Source of the DNA: an uncultured Eubacteriales bacterium
GTDB lineage: Bacteria; Bacillota; Clostridia; Peptostreptococcales; Anaerovoracaceae
Length of the DNA: 6,182 nucleotides
Assembly (NCBI GenBank): GCA_902765035.1
Contig: CACWYF010000082.1
Span: 1 to 6,182, forward strand
Reading direction: 5' to 3'
Shown: positions 1 through 6,083 of the stretch, in pieces
Layout: each line of letters starts with the position of its first letter
How positions within the stretch are numbered: the stretch's first letter is position 1
Position numbers and translations under genes: made by a program
Notes under the pieces: model-generated
What the model was told of the DNA's origin: nothing
Databases searched by the model: none
Seen by the model: only the letters and a program-made list of their open reading frames with translations

Positions 1-797
1 GTGTCGGAGTAGGCACAGTCGACCTTGCACTGTTCGTAGCTTCTGGTGGTGATAAAGCTGGCAGGAGACGCTGCGTAGGGCTTCATGCCTGCCTTTGCAA
101 GACCGGCTGCCAGTGTAGTTGTCTGTACGCTTGAGCAGACGATCATAGGCCACATCAGGTCTTTGAATGCGAACAGTGCAGTGAAGATACCGAGCGATAC
201 CATTGAAGATCTTGTCAGCGGCATCATGATTCTTAAGAATCTCTGGCCGATGTTGCAGCCGTCGATGCTTGCAGCCTCTTCAAGGTCCATAGGAAGTCCC
301 TGATAACCTGTCTTGAGCAGGTAAGTACCGAACGCAGTTACGATACCAGGGAATACAAGTCCTGCCATTGTGTTCAGCCAGCCAAGTCCTGAAACCATCA
401 GATACTGCGGGATGATGAAGATCGTTGACGGGATCATCATCTGAACGAGTATCAGGGAGAACAGGAAGTTCTTGCCAGGGAACTTCAGACGTCCGAATGC
501 GTATCCTGCCATAGTAGCTGTCAGGACAGCACATACGACACGGAAGAAGATCATCAGCAGTGTGTTCTTGTACAGAACGAGGAAGTTATAGCTCTTCCAT
601 ACCTCACCGAATGTCTCCCAGTGCCAGCCGTTATGCGGGAAGATATAGAACGGGCTTACCGAAATAGCTTCCTGGTTGGTCTTGAGTGCCGTAAGGATCA
701 TCCAAGCGAAGGGAACCAGCATGATGAATGCCATGATGATCAGGATGATGTAAATAATAGTCGTATTTACGCGAGCTCTTGTACGTGCGCTTTCCAT
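1..797 (-). CDS. Carbohydrate ABC transporter permease, MalG-like (3' end cut by window)
   Basis: Inner-membrane subunit of a sugar importer, expected to pair with the permease encoded just upstream. The first 265 codons are visible and the stop lies outside the window. The ATG at 797 follows AAAGGAGG nine bases upstream and begins 17 bp after the first permease's stop, so the two genes are surely co-transcribed. A short basic N-terminus is followed by a membrane segment at about residues 13-37, then further hydrophobic segments near 75-97, 110-133 and 142-162. The cytoplasmic EAA loop that docks on the ATPase is clear at about 172-194 (EEAASIDGC, then IMMPL). Another membrane segment follows (about 197-222). 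Beyond residue 235 the sequence departs from what I know of the family: MalG-type proteins normally run directly into a last membrane helix, but here about 30 polar residues containing two cysteines follow. Family assignment is firm; the substrate is unknown. Confidence 0.93.
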   Translation of the reverse strand, partial: MESARTRARVNTTIIYIILIIMAFIMLVPFAWMILTALKTNQEAISVSPFYIFPHNGWHWETFGEVWKSYNFLVLYKNTLLMIFFRVVCAVLTATMAGYAFGRLKFPGKNFLFSLILVQMMIPSTIFIIPQYLMVSGLGWLNTMAGLVFPGIVTAFGTYLLKTGYQGLPMDLEEAASIDGCNIGQRFLRIMMPLTRSSMVSLGIFTALFAFKDLMWPMIVCSSVQTTTLAAGLAKAGMKPYAASPASFITTRSYEQCKVDCAYSD

Positions 798-814
798 GAA
801 TCGTTCCCTCCTTT

Positions 815-1708
815 CTAGTTATAGAATACAAAACGCTTTTCAGCGCGCTGCATTATGACAGTAACGATCATGATGAATACTACGAGTATCATTACGATAG
901 CTGCGCCATATCCCTTGTTGCCCTGGTTGAATGAGTATTCATAGAATACATATACCGTGGACTGCACCTTGCTCAGAGCCTGATTCGTTCTGTCCATAAC
1001 CATGAACATAAGGTCGAATATTGTCAGAGCTCCGATAATACGGGTCTGCACGATGAAGAAAGTAGTAGGGCTCAGCAGAGGTACTGTGATGTCGAAGAAC
1101 TGACGGATGCCTGTAGCACCGTCGATCTCAGCAGCCTCATAGTAGTCTCCCGGGATCTCCTGAAGACCGGATATGAAGAGTACCATGTTGTAACCGATGA
1201 TTGACCATACCCCGATTATACCAACAGAGATCCATGCGATCTTAGGATCTGAGATCCATCCGATATTAGCATGGAGCACATTGTTGAACAGACCGAACTG
1301 CTGGTTATATAGCCATTTCCATACCATCGCTACAGCTGCCGGTGCGCAGACCATAGGCAGGAAGAATACAGTACGGAAGAATGATGTTCCTTTTAATTTT
1401 CTGTTCAGGAATACAGCCAGTATGAGAGCGATGATGACTCCGAACGGAACCTCAATGATCGCATACTTGATTGTATTCAGAATAGACTGCAGTACTTCGG
1501 ATGAAGCGAACGCTTTTGAATAGTTCTCAAGTCCTACAAATGTGTTACCCTTACCAAAGTCGCCTGTCTTGCAGAACGACTGCCAGACGGTGTCAATAGC
1601 CGGATAGAAGTTAAGTACTATCAGGCCTATGATAGTCGGAGCGACAAAGGCATATGCCCAGATCGCTTCATTCTTTTGCTTGGCCGTCATCGGCCTTTTT
1701 TCTTTCAT
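815..1708 (-). CDS. Carbohydrate ABC transporter permease, MalF/UgpA-like
   Basis: 297-residue inner-membrane permease of a family-1 sugar importer, complete and of normal length. I start it at the ATG at 1708, preceded by AAGGAGG at 1720-1714; the frame is open further upstream, but that part crosses a stable hairpin and has no such ribosome site. Membrane segments are visible at about residues 16-36, 81-101, 112-133, 158-180, 214-235 and 267-286. The EAA loop that contacts the ATPase lies at about 190-211 (YEAAEIDGA, then ITVPLL). The protein ends with the usual short basic tail. It sits between the binding-protein gene and the second permease, the standard order for such operons. Its ribosome site can fold into a hairpin with sequence just upstream, which may hold its translation below that of the binding protein. 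No ATP-binding subunit is seen; a shared MsmX-type ATPase is the likely partner by inference. Confidence 0.95.
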   Translation of the reverse strand: MKEKRPMTAKQKNEAIWAYAFVAPTIIGLIVLNFYPAIDTVWQSFCKTGDFGKGNTFVGLENYSKAFASSEVLQSILNTIKYAIIEVPFGVIIALILAVFLNRKLKGTSFFRTVFFLPMVCAPAAVAMVWKWLYNQQFGLFNNVLHANIGWISDPKIAWISVGIIGVWSIIGYNMVLFISGLQEIPGDYYEAAEIDGATGIRQFFDITVPLLSPTTFFIVQTRIIGALTIFDLMFMVMDRTNQALSKVQSTVYVFYEYSFNQGNKGYGAAIVMILVVFIMIVTVIMQRAEKRFVFYN

Positions 1709-1716
1709 AATTTCCT

Positions 1717-1738
1717 CCTTATTCCTGAAGAATAAAGG
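1717..1738 (-). promoter_or_regulatory. Hairpin overlapping the permease ribosome-binding site
   Basis: On the minus strand CCTTTATTC (1738-1730) can pair with GAATAAGG (1724-1717) around the five-base loop TTCAG, with one bulged T. The right arm contains the AAGG half of the Shine-Dalgarno sequence AAGGAGG (1720-1714) of the first permease. Folding would partly hide the ribosome site. The complementarity is seen directly; a regulatory role is inferred. Confidence 0.4.
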
Positions 1739-1741
1739 ACA

Positions 1742-1765
1742 GCGGGCCATCAGTTGATGGCCCGC
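1742..1765 (-). terminator. Strong intergenic stem-loop between binding protein and permease (attenuator or mRNA 3' stabiliser)
   Basis: A perfect 11-base inverted repeat (GCGGGCCATCA / TGATGGCCCGC) with a two-base centre; physically about 9-10 pairs with a 4-6 base loop. On the minus strand it is followed by TGTCCTTTATTC, a poor U-tract, so full termination is unlikely. Partial termination or protection of the upstream binding-protein message from 3' decay is more plausible, as known for the malE-malF intergenic region. On the plus strand it is followed by CTTTGCTTTTT, but no plus-strand gene needs a terminator here. Confidence 0.65.
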
Positions 1766-1780
1766 CTTTGCTTTTTAATC

Positions 1781-1815
1781 GAGATAAAATATCTCTATTG
1801 CTGCGAACCTGTTCG
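1781..1815 (-). repeat. Two small inverted repeats downstream of the binding-protein gene
   Basis: Directly after the binding-protein stop there are two further perfect dyads: CGAAC-2-GTTCG at 1804-1815, and GAGATA-3-TATCTC at 1781-1795. With the strong stem at 1742-1765 they make three tandem hairpins in the 118-nt gap. Individually they are weak. Together they suggest a structured 3' untranslated region for the binding-protein message. Confidence 0.4.
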
Positions 1816-1826
1816 TATCAGCTGTA

Positions 1827-3140
1827 TTACTTCTCGTTAGCAATAGCGTCACGGATCAGCTTAGCTACGTTGTCGCATGCTGTCTCCATGAGAGCAGCAT
1901 CGGAAGGATTCTGCCATGCAGGGAGGAAGCCCTGTTCCTGTTCCATAGGGTTCTTCCATACGCCGGAGTTACGTGTGCCCGGACGAGCAAAGAGTGTACC
2001 GTCTTCTTCAACCTTTGTGAATGCAGATACGTCCATTCCCTCGAATGCGTTAGCGAACTCGTCGGAGATTCCAGGGATACCAGCCATTGTTACGCCAAGC
2101 TGAGCCTGCTTGACCTGAGCATCCTTTGAGCAGAGGTACTCGATGAGGCTTGCTGCAGCATCAGGATTCTTTGTATTAGCTGCTGCTGCCCAGCCAAGTC
2201 CGTTGTAGCAAGTCTGTCTTTCTTCCTTCTGGCACTGTCCGTCGCCGTTTCTGTCGCAGTAAGGAATCTGTGCCCATGCATAGTCATCATGGTTCTCAGC
2301 TGTGTAGAATGCGTTGATCATCCAGGATCCCTGTGTGATCATAGCAACCTTTCCGGACTGGAACAGTGAATCTGTACCGGACTCGGAAACTACAGCCTGA
2401 GGTGTTCCTACTGTGAGCAGCTTACGTACCATTTCCATAGCAGCCTTACCCTCAGCGGAGTCGATAGCTGTATCAGTCTTTTCAGTGTTTACGATGTTAG
2501 CGCCGTAAGCATATACGTAGTTGTACCATCCGTCCTGGTCATTGGATGTGTTGAGGGCGAAGCCGTATGTGTCATCAGCAGTCTTCTCTGTGATGGTCTT
2601 AGCTGCTTCATACATATCCTCATATGTCCAGTCATCTGTAGGATAGTCAACGCCGGCCTCGTCGAAGAGAGCCTTGTTGTACAGGAGAGCGATTGTATCG
2701 TGGTCCTTCGGAAGAGCATATGTCTTTCCGTCGCTCTGGTAGATAGCAGTGATATCAGGATAATACTGTCCGAGATCGATGCCGTCCTTTTCGATGTACT
2801 CTGTCAGGTCAAGAAGAACGTCGTTCTCCATGTAGATCTGAGCATAGTCAGAGTGCATCCAGAATACATCAGGGAGTTCTCCGCCGGAAGCGCCTGCCTC
2901 AAGCAGTGTCCAGTAGTTGTCCCAGTCGATTACTTCGACCTTGACTTCAGGGTTGCCCTGAGCTGTCCAGTCGTTGCAGATCTCCTGGATACCTTCCTGC
3001 TGGTTAGCATCCCAGATGTTGATTGTGATAGCGCCGCTGGCATCGCCGGAACCGGAATCACTTGATCCGCCGCCGCATGCAGCGAACATGCCTACCATTG
3101 CTACGCAAAGCATAGCTACAACAAATTTCTTAAACTTCAT
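1827..3140 (-). CDS. Extracellular sugar-binding lipoprotein of an ABC importer (family 1)
   Basis: 437-residue solute-binding protein, complete, of usual length for the MalE/UgpB-type family 1. The ATG at 3140 is preceded by AGGAGG at 3150-3145; an in-frame TTG at 3161 lies upstream of that site and is rejected. Residues 1-21 are a basic then hydrophobic signal peptide ending FAAC, so Cys22 is the expected lipid anchor (Phe at -3 is slightly unusual). A Gly/Ser linker follows to about residue 36. Family features include TINIWD near 39-44, LPDVFWMHSD near 89-98, YALPKDHD near 141-148, WTYEDMYEAA near 171-180, and FQSGKVAMITQGSWM near 260-274. An insert at residues 295-311 carries an EF-hand-like loop, reported as a finding. 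It is first in the transporter operon and downstream of an AraC-type regulator gene. Binding of an oligosaccharide is likely, but the ligand cannot be read from the sequence. Confidence 0.96.
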   Translation of the reverse strand: MKFKKFVVAMLCVAMVGMFAACGGGSSDSGSGDASGAITINIWDANQQEGIQEICNDWTAQGNPEVKVEVIDWDNYWTLLEAGASGGELPDVFWMHSDYAQIYMENDVLLDLTEYIEKDGIDLGQYYPDITAIYQSDGKTYALPKDHDTIALLYNKALFDEAGVDYPTDDWTYEDMYEAAKTITEKTADDTYGFALNTSNDQDGWYNYVYAYGANIVNTEKTDTAIDSAEGKAAMEMVRKLLTVGTPQAVVSESGTDSLFQSGKVAMITQGSWMINAFYTAENHDDYAWAQIPYCDRNGDGQCQKEERQTCYNGLGWAAAANTKNPDAAASLIEYLCSKDAQVKQAQLGVTMAGIPGISDEFANAFEGMDVSAFTKVEEDGTLFARPGTRNSGVWKNPMEQEQGFLPAWQNPSDAALMETACDNVAKLIRDAIANEK

Positions 3141-3181
3141 ATTGCCTCCTCTCAGTAACAATTACTTGAGTTTACTATCAC

Positions 3182-3232
3182 AGATTTTACATTTATAGAA
3201 GAAAATAATATATGGAAAACTGTTAGATTTTA
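3182..3232 (-). repeat. Direct repeat TAAAATCT x2 in the transporter promoter region
   Basis: The octamer TAAAATCT (minus strand) occurs at 3189-3182 and again at 3232-3225, 43 bp apart, about four helical turns. AraC-family proteins commonly bind direct repeats spaced by whole turns, so these are candidate half-sites for the adjacent regulator. The region is AT-rich, so chance is a real alternative. Confidence 0.25.
3192..3219 (-). promoter_or_regulatory. Candidate promoter for the binding-protein/permease operon
   Basis: Minus strand: TATAAA (3197-3192) as -10 and TTTTCC (3219-3214) as -35 with a 16-bp spacer, about 50 bases upstream of the binding-protein start. The -35 is poor, which fits a promoter that needs an activator. 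Other AT-rich hexamers nearby could serve instead. Confidence 0.35.
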
Positions 3233-3250
3233 ATAGGATTATGTGAGTTG

Positions 3251-3270
3251 TTCCGAAAAGGTTTTCGTAA
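3251..3270. promoter_or_regulatory. Inverted repeat, candidate operator upstream of transporter operon
   Basis: Arms CGAAAA and TTTTCG (3254-3259 and 3262-3267) flank a GG centre. Pairing resumes at 3251-3252 with 3269-3270 after one mismatch. It lies about 30 bp upstream of the candidate -35 of the binding-protein promoter and just after the regulator gene. It could be an operator, or a short hairpin in the 3' end of the regulator message. It is not followed by a T-run on the minus strand, so it is not an intrinsic terminator. Confidence 0.35.
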
Positions 3271-3282
3271 GCAAAAAAACGC

Positions 3283-4200
3283 TCAAAGCCTTGTATTTCC
3301 ATGGTATTGCCCGCGTTCGCTAATCTGCGTTAACTCAGGCGACGATGCGCGGTACCCGCTTGGTGTGTCATTATACTTCTTTCTGAAGGCTTTCGAGAAC
3401 GTAAGTGGATCGGTATATCCGACGGATGACGCGATGCTTCCTATAGATTCTTCTGTCTCCCTGAGCATCTGTGCAGCCTTTTCCAGCCTGAAATTGATCA
3501 GGAATTCCTGAGGCGACATGTGCATCTCGCGGCTGAATATGTTGGACAGATAGCTCCTGTTTATCCCCACCTTATCTGCTATCTCGGATATCCTGATCTT
3601 GCCGCTGTAGTTGGCAGCAATGTACTCGACAGCCATATTCACATATTTGACATCAGACAGACTGCGCTTCTTTTCATGAGGATTCATCTCTATCATGACT
3701 GCAAGAGTATCGTAGAATGCCGCCATCCTTTTGAGCTCGTTGGCCGGAGTCAGGTCGCTGGCTTCAAGTATTCTGTCTATGGAATCGCATACAGGATGTG
3801 TGCTGTCAAGCGTTATGACCGGGTTCTCTTTAGTAAAGCCCATCTCCTCCACTATAGCGTCAGCCCTGTATCCGCTGAATCCTATCCAGGAGTATGACCA
3901 CGGGTCTTCTGCATCAGCCTTGTACAGAGTGACTTCACCCGGGTAGATCAGGAACATCTGCCCTGCAGTAAGTCTGAATTCCCTGTTTCTGAGACTGTAT
4001 GTGCCGCATCCGGCCTTGACAACATGTATGACGTAGTGCTCCCTGACATAAGGGCCGAAGGTCCACTCAGGCGCGCAGTTCTCCCTGCCGCAGTATGCCA
4101 GCGTGACCGGAGTAATAGTCTTCATTGTATATGTCTGCTCGAGATCCTCCAGACAGCTGAAGTTTGCAGATTCAGTATATCCGACAGATTTATTTCTCAT
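3283..4200 (-). CDS. AraC-family transcriptional regulator, sugar-sensing type
   Basis: 305-residue DNA-binding regulator with the two-domain AraC/MsmR plan. Residues about 30-110 form the cupin-like sensor domain (FGPYVREHYVIHVV, GTYSL, LTAGQMFLIYPGE, then WSYSWIGFSG), which in relatives binds a sugar. Residues about 188-285 form the two-helix-turn-helix DNA-binding domain: first motif about 205-224 (ISEIADKVGINRSYLSNIF), second about 253-276, with the signature GYTDPLTFSKAFRKKY and PSGYR. I choose the ATG at 4200, with AAGGA eight bases upstream. The open frame extends to a GTG at 4266, but that lies inside a terminator hairpin. A TATATT box at 4228-4223 just after the terminator could be its -10. 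It ends 142 bp before the binding-protein gene on the same strand, so it very likely controls that operon, probably as an activator responding to the imported sugar. Confidence 0.94.
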   Translation of the reverse strand: MRNKSVGYTESANFSCLEDLEQTYTMKTITPVTLAYCGRENCAPEWTFGPYVREHYVIHVVKAGCGTYSLRNREFRLTAGQMFLIYPGEVTLYKADAEDPWSYSWIGFSGYRADAIVEEMGFTKENPVITLDSTHPVCDSIDRILEASDLTPANELKRMAAFYDTLAVMIEMNPHEKKRSLSDVKYVNMAVEYIAANYSGKIRISEIADKVGINRSYLSNIFSREMHMSPQEFLINFRLEKAAQMLRETEESIGSIASSVGYTDPLTFSKAFRKKYNDTPSGYRASSPELTQISERGQYHGNTRL

Positions 4201-4229
4201 AGTCCGTGTCCTTCTGTTTTTTAATATAC

Positions 4230-4273
4230 AAAAAACATCCTGTGTCTGATATTCTATACCAGCCACAGGACAT
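4230..4273 (-). terminator. Rho-independent terminator after the membrane-protein gene
   Basis: Minus strand: a 17-position stem (4272-4256 with 4252-4236) containing three G-U wobbles and one G-A mismatch, a three-base AGA loop, and then six T residues (4235-4230). It begins about 40 bases after the membrane-protein stop. It separates the oxidase/membrane-protein unit from the regulator gene. It also argues against the longer GTG start of the regulator, which would fall within the stem. Confidence 0.85.
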
Positions 4274-4313
4274 CTGCACGCATTTTTCTTGTTTTTTCTA
4301 ACATTTTTCCATA

Positions 4314-4964
4314 TTACTTCTCCAGCATCGGTCCGAACAGATGCACATTGAAGTAATCGATCATCGGCCCCATCATGAAGGCGGATATTATTGTTCCGAT
4401 GCCGACCAGGGCAAACAGCCCGTGCGGGTCGGCGCCTGACAGCAGGAACAGTCCGACGCCCAGGATAACGCAGGCAAAGTCCGTCATTATCCTTACGAAC
4501 TTGAACTTGCCTATGCCCCAGGTACCGGTTATGATCAGCGCGATGGCATCATAGGTGGATACGCCCATGTCTGCCGTGAAGTACAGCGAAGCAGCAATGC
4601 AGGCGATGAACACGCCTATGGCCAGGAAGATGATCCTCAGCCACAGAGCCGGATGGGGTGCTGCGGCAGCGATGATATCCACTCCGAACTGGACGATATA
4701 TCCGAGAAGGAACAGGTTGATCATCGTTCCGAGGCCGATCTTCTTCCTGTCGAAGACGATGCTGAACAGGAGAAGCACCGCGTTCACTATGACATAAAGT
4801 GTTCCGTACTGAAAAGGTATAAGCGCGTCAAGACCGCTCATGAGTGCCTGGAACGGGTCCACTCCGAATATGGCAGACTTGAAGAAGCTTACAGCCACGC
4901 CGGAAAGAACTACTCCGGTCACGCACATTATCACTCTTTTCCTGAATACGCTGTCTGTTTTCAC
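4314..4964 (-). CDS. YczE/YitT-type integral membrane protein of unknown function
   Basis: 216-residue polytopic membrane protein resembling the uncharacterised YczE/YitT family of Firmicutes. The start is a GTG at 4964 with GAGGGG twelve bases upstream, a rather long spacing; no other start exists between it and the in-frame stop codon at 5018-5016. Hydrophobic segments lie near residues 11-29, 53-71, 78-100, 108-128, 138-148, 160-177 and 181-198. Two similar amphipathic stretches, FGVDPFQALMSGL (33-45) and MGVSTYDAIALIITG (133-147), match the two halves of an internal duplication typical of the family. The gene starts 51 bp after the oxidase gene with no terminator between, so the two are probably co-transcribed, and a strong terminator follows. 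Transport of a small molecule is often suggested for this family but not shown; I do not assign a substrate. Confidence 0.85.
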   Translation of the reverse strand: MKTDSVFRKRVIMCVTGVVLSGVAVSFFKSAIFGVDPFQALMSGLDALIPFQYGTLYVIVNAVLLLFSIVFDRKKIGLGTMINLFLLGYIVQFGVDIIAAAAPHPALWLRIIFLAIGVFIACIAASLYFTADMGVSTYDAIALIITGTWGIGKFKFVRIMTDFACVILGVGLFLLSGADPHGLFALVGIGTIISAFMMGPMIDYFNVHLFGPMLEK

Positions 4965-5015
4965 TGTTTTATCTGTCCCCTCTGACTTTCCGGCTTTGGC
5001 GCCTCTGTTTCTGAT

Positions 5016-5948
5016 TTATTCCGCAGTCATTCTACTGCCGTTCACCCACAGCGTATCCGGTGCAAAATCATTCACGGTGGATACTCCTGTGTATCCCATT
5101 ATCGTCGCGAGCTCCTGATTCATTGCGGTCACGTACTTCTTAACGCCTTCCGTTCCCTCAGAAGCAAGTCCCGGCATGATGGCGCGGCCGACAGATACGG
5201 CCTTCGCTCCCATCGCAAGTGCCTTGTACGCATCTGCACCCGAGCTGATGCCGCAGTCCACGAACAGCTCCATCCCGCAGTCATCTCCAAGAGCCTTCTT
5301 TATCTCAGGCAGCACCATCAGAGGCGGGATGGCAAAAGGCATCCTGCCGCGGTGATGACTTATGACTATCCCCTTCGCTCCTGCCTCAGCGCATTTTAAA
5401 GCATCAGAAACGCTGAGCACGCCTTTGACGATGAACGGAAGATCCGCAGCTTCAACGTAGCTGCGTATGTCCTCCTTCGTCTGGCGCTTCATCGGATAAT
5501 CGGCTACAACGTCGTACTCTCCGTTATCGCCGAATACATGGTCTATGTCCATGCCGACAGCAAAAGCTCCGTTCTTCTCGGCGAAAGCGATCTGGTCCAG
5601 CACTTTGTCAGTATCAGCGAACGGCTTGATGATTCTCACCGTCCTTGCACCTGTTGCGAGCGCATCGGCAAATTCATCATTCTCCATCATTCCGACCCAG
5701 TTGACCATATTCAGTTCCTGAGCTGCCCTGGAGTATTCGACCATGGCATTCTCCCGCTCCTTGACGAATGTCCTCAGAAACGAAAAAGCCGGCATCATTA
5801 TTGGTGTGCTGAATGTCTCTCCGAATATCTCTGTCTGAAGTGATGCCTTCTTCGCATCGATTATGCGTTCCTCTATAAGTATGGAATCCAGATAATGTCT
5901 GGTTATCATGCTGGCATCTGCAGGGTTGAAACTACTCTTTTCACTCAT
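5016..5948 (-). CDS. Alpha-hydroxy-acid oxidase-family FMN protein, variant signature
   Basis: 310-residue cytosolic TIM-barrel protein of the FMN-dependent hydroxy-acid oxidase/dehydrogenase family (lactate oxidase, glycolate oxidase, LldD). The ATG at 5948 follows AAAGGAG with good spacing. Family landmarks: FSTPIMMPA near 46-54; a strand ending in a conserved lysine, PFIVKG (Lys175); the active-site strand GIVISHHRGRMP (193-204); the phosphate-binding strand FVDCGISSGADAYKALAMGAKAV (229-251); then VGRAIM and a C-terminal MGYTGVSTVNDF helix. The classical signature SNHGGRQ reads SHHRGRM here: the catalytic histidine (His199) and the arginine (Arg202) can still be aligned, but neighbouring residues differ. 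The usual tyrosine-containing strand reads IIKPFAD. At 310 residues it is shorter than typical lactate oxidases. Oxidation of a 2-hydroxy acid is possible but not secure. It is first in a probable two-gene operon with a membrane protein. Confidence 0.88.
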   Translation of the reverse strand: MSEKSSFNPADASMITRHYLDSILIEERIIDAKKASLQTEIFGETFSTPIMMPAFSFLRTFVKERENAMVEYSRAAQELNMVNWVGMMENDEFADALATGARTVRIIKPFADTDKVLDQIAFAEKNGAFAVGMDIDHVFGDNGEYDVVADYPMKRQTKEDIRSYVEAADLPFIVKGVLSVSDALKCAEAGAKGIVISHHRGRMPFAIPPLMVLPEIKKALGDDCGMELFVDCGISSGADAYKALAMGAKAVSVGRAIMPGLASEGTEGVKKYVTAMNQELATIMGYTGVSTVNDFAPDTLWVNGSRMTAE

Positions 5949-6010
5949 AGTGAGATTCTCCTTTCACGGTTGCAATTATACCCCTCTCTGCAGCTATGCC
6001 CCTCAATTTA

Positions 6011-6021
6011 CAGTTGAACTG
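6011..6021. promoter_or_regulatory. Dyad CAGTT-G-AACTG next to the -10 box
   Basis: A perfect 5+1+5 inverted repeat directly downstream of the TATAAT at 6027-6022 (minus strand), overlapping the expected transcription start of the oxidase gene. The position suits a repressor site. Confidence 0.35.
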
Positions 6022-6050
6022 ATTATACACAAACATTTGCAAGTTGCATA
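6022..6050 (-). promoter_or_regulatory. Candidate promoter of the oxidase/membrane-protein operon
   Basis: Minus strand: perfect TATAAT at 6027-6022 with TATGCA at 6050-6045 as a weak -35, spacer 17 bp. It would give a leader of about 65 bases before the ATG at 5948. A second TATAAT at 5980-5975 has no usable -35. Confidence 0.5.
6038..6048. promoter_or_regulatory. Dyad TGCAA-G-TTGCA overlapping the -35 region
   Basis: A perfect 5+1+5 inverted repeat; pairing resumes two bases further out at 6035-6036 with 6050-6051. It overlaps the weak -35 and the spacer of the candidate oxidase promoter, as an operator would. Its centre is 27 bp from that of the second dyad. Confidence 0.4.
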
Positions 6051-6083
6051 TACATCTTTTCCCCGGCCCGGCATAAAAAACTG

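Noticed and set aside
1709..1750. Upstream in-frame extension of the first permease to 1750
   Set aside because: It would begin inside the strong 1742-1765 stem and has no ribosome site; the ATG at 1708 follows AAGGAGG.
2700..3065. Plus-strand open frame of about 120 codons opposite the binding-protein gene
   Set aside because: It is antisense to a well-supported gene, with no recognisable family. The other plus-strand frames (for example 1197-1523, 3520-3897, 5538-5843) are likewise antisense to well-supported genes.
3141..3161. TTG start for the binding protein at 3161
   Set aside because: It lies upstream of AGGAGG and would spoil a normal lipoprotein signal peptide start.
3271..3282. 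T7 tract after the regulator stop as an intrinsic terminator
   Set aside because: Only a three-pair stem can form before it on the minus strand, too weak for termination.
4201..4266. N-terminal extension of the AraC-type regulator to a GTG at 4266
   Set aside because: It crosses the terminator hairpin and T-run at 4230-4273 and lacks a ribosome site, whereas the ATG at 4200 has AAGGA at good spacing.
4965..5018. Possible stop-codon read-through fusion of the oxidase and the membrane protein
   Set aside because: The two frames are in register and separated only by the TAA at 5018-5016, but the membrane protein has its own GTG and a GAGGGG site, and nothing suggests recoding.
5975..5980. Second TATAAT upstream of the oxidase gene as its main promoter
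   Set aside because: No acceptable -35 lies 16-18 bp upstream and there is no extended -10; the box at 6022-6027 is better placed.
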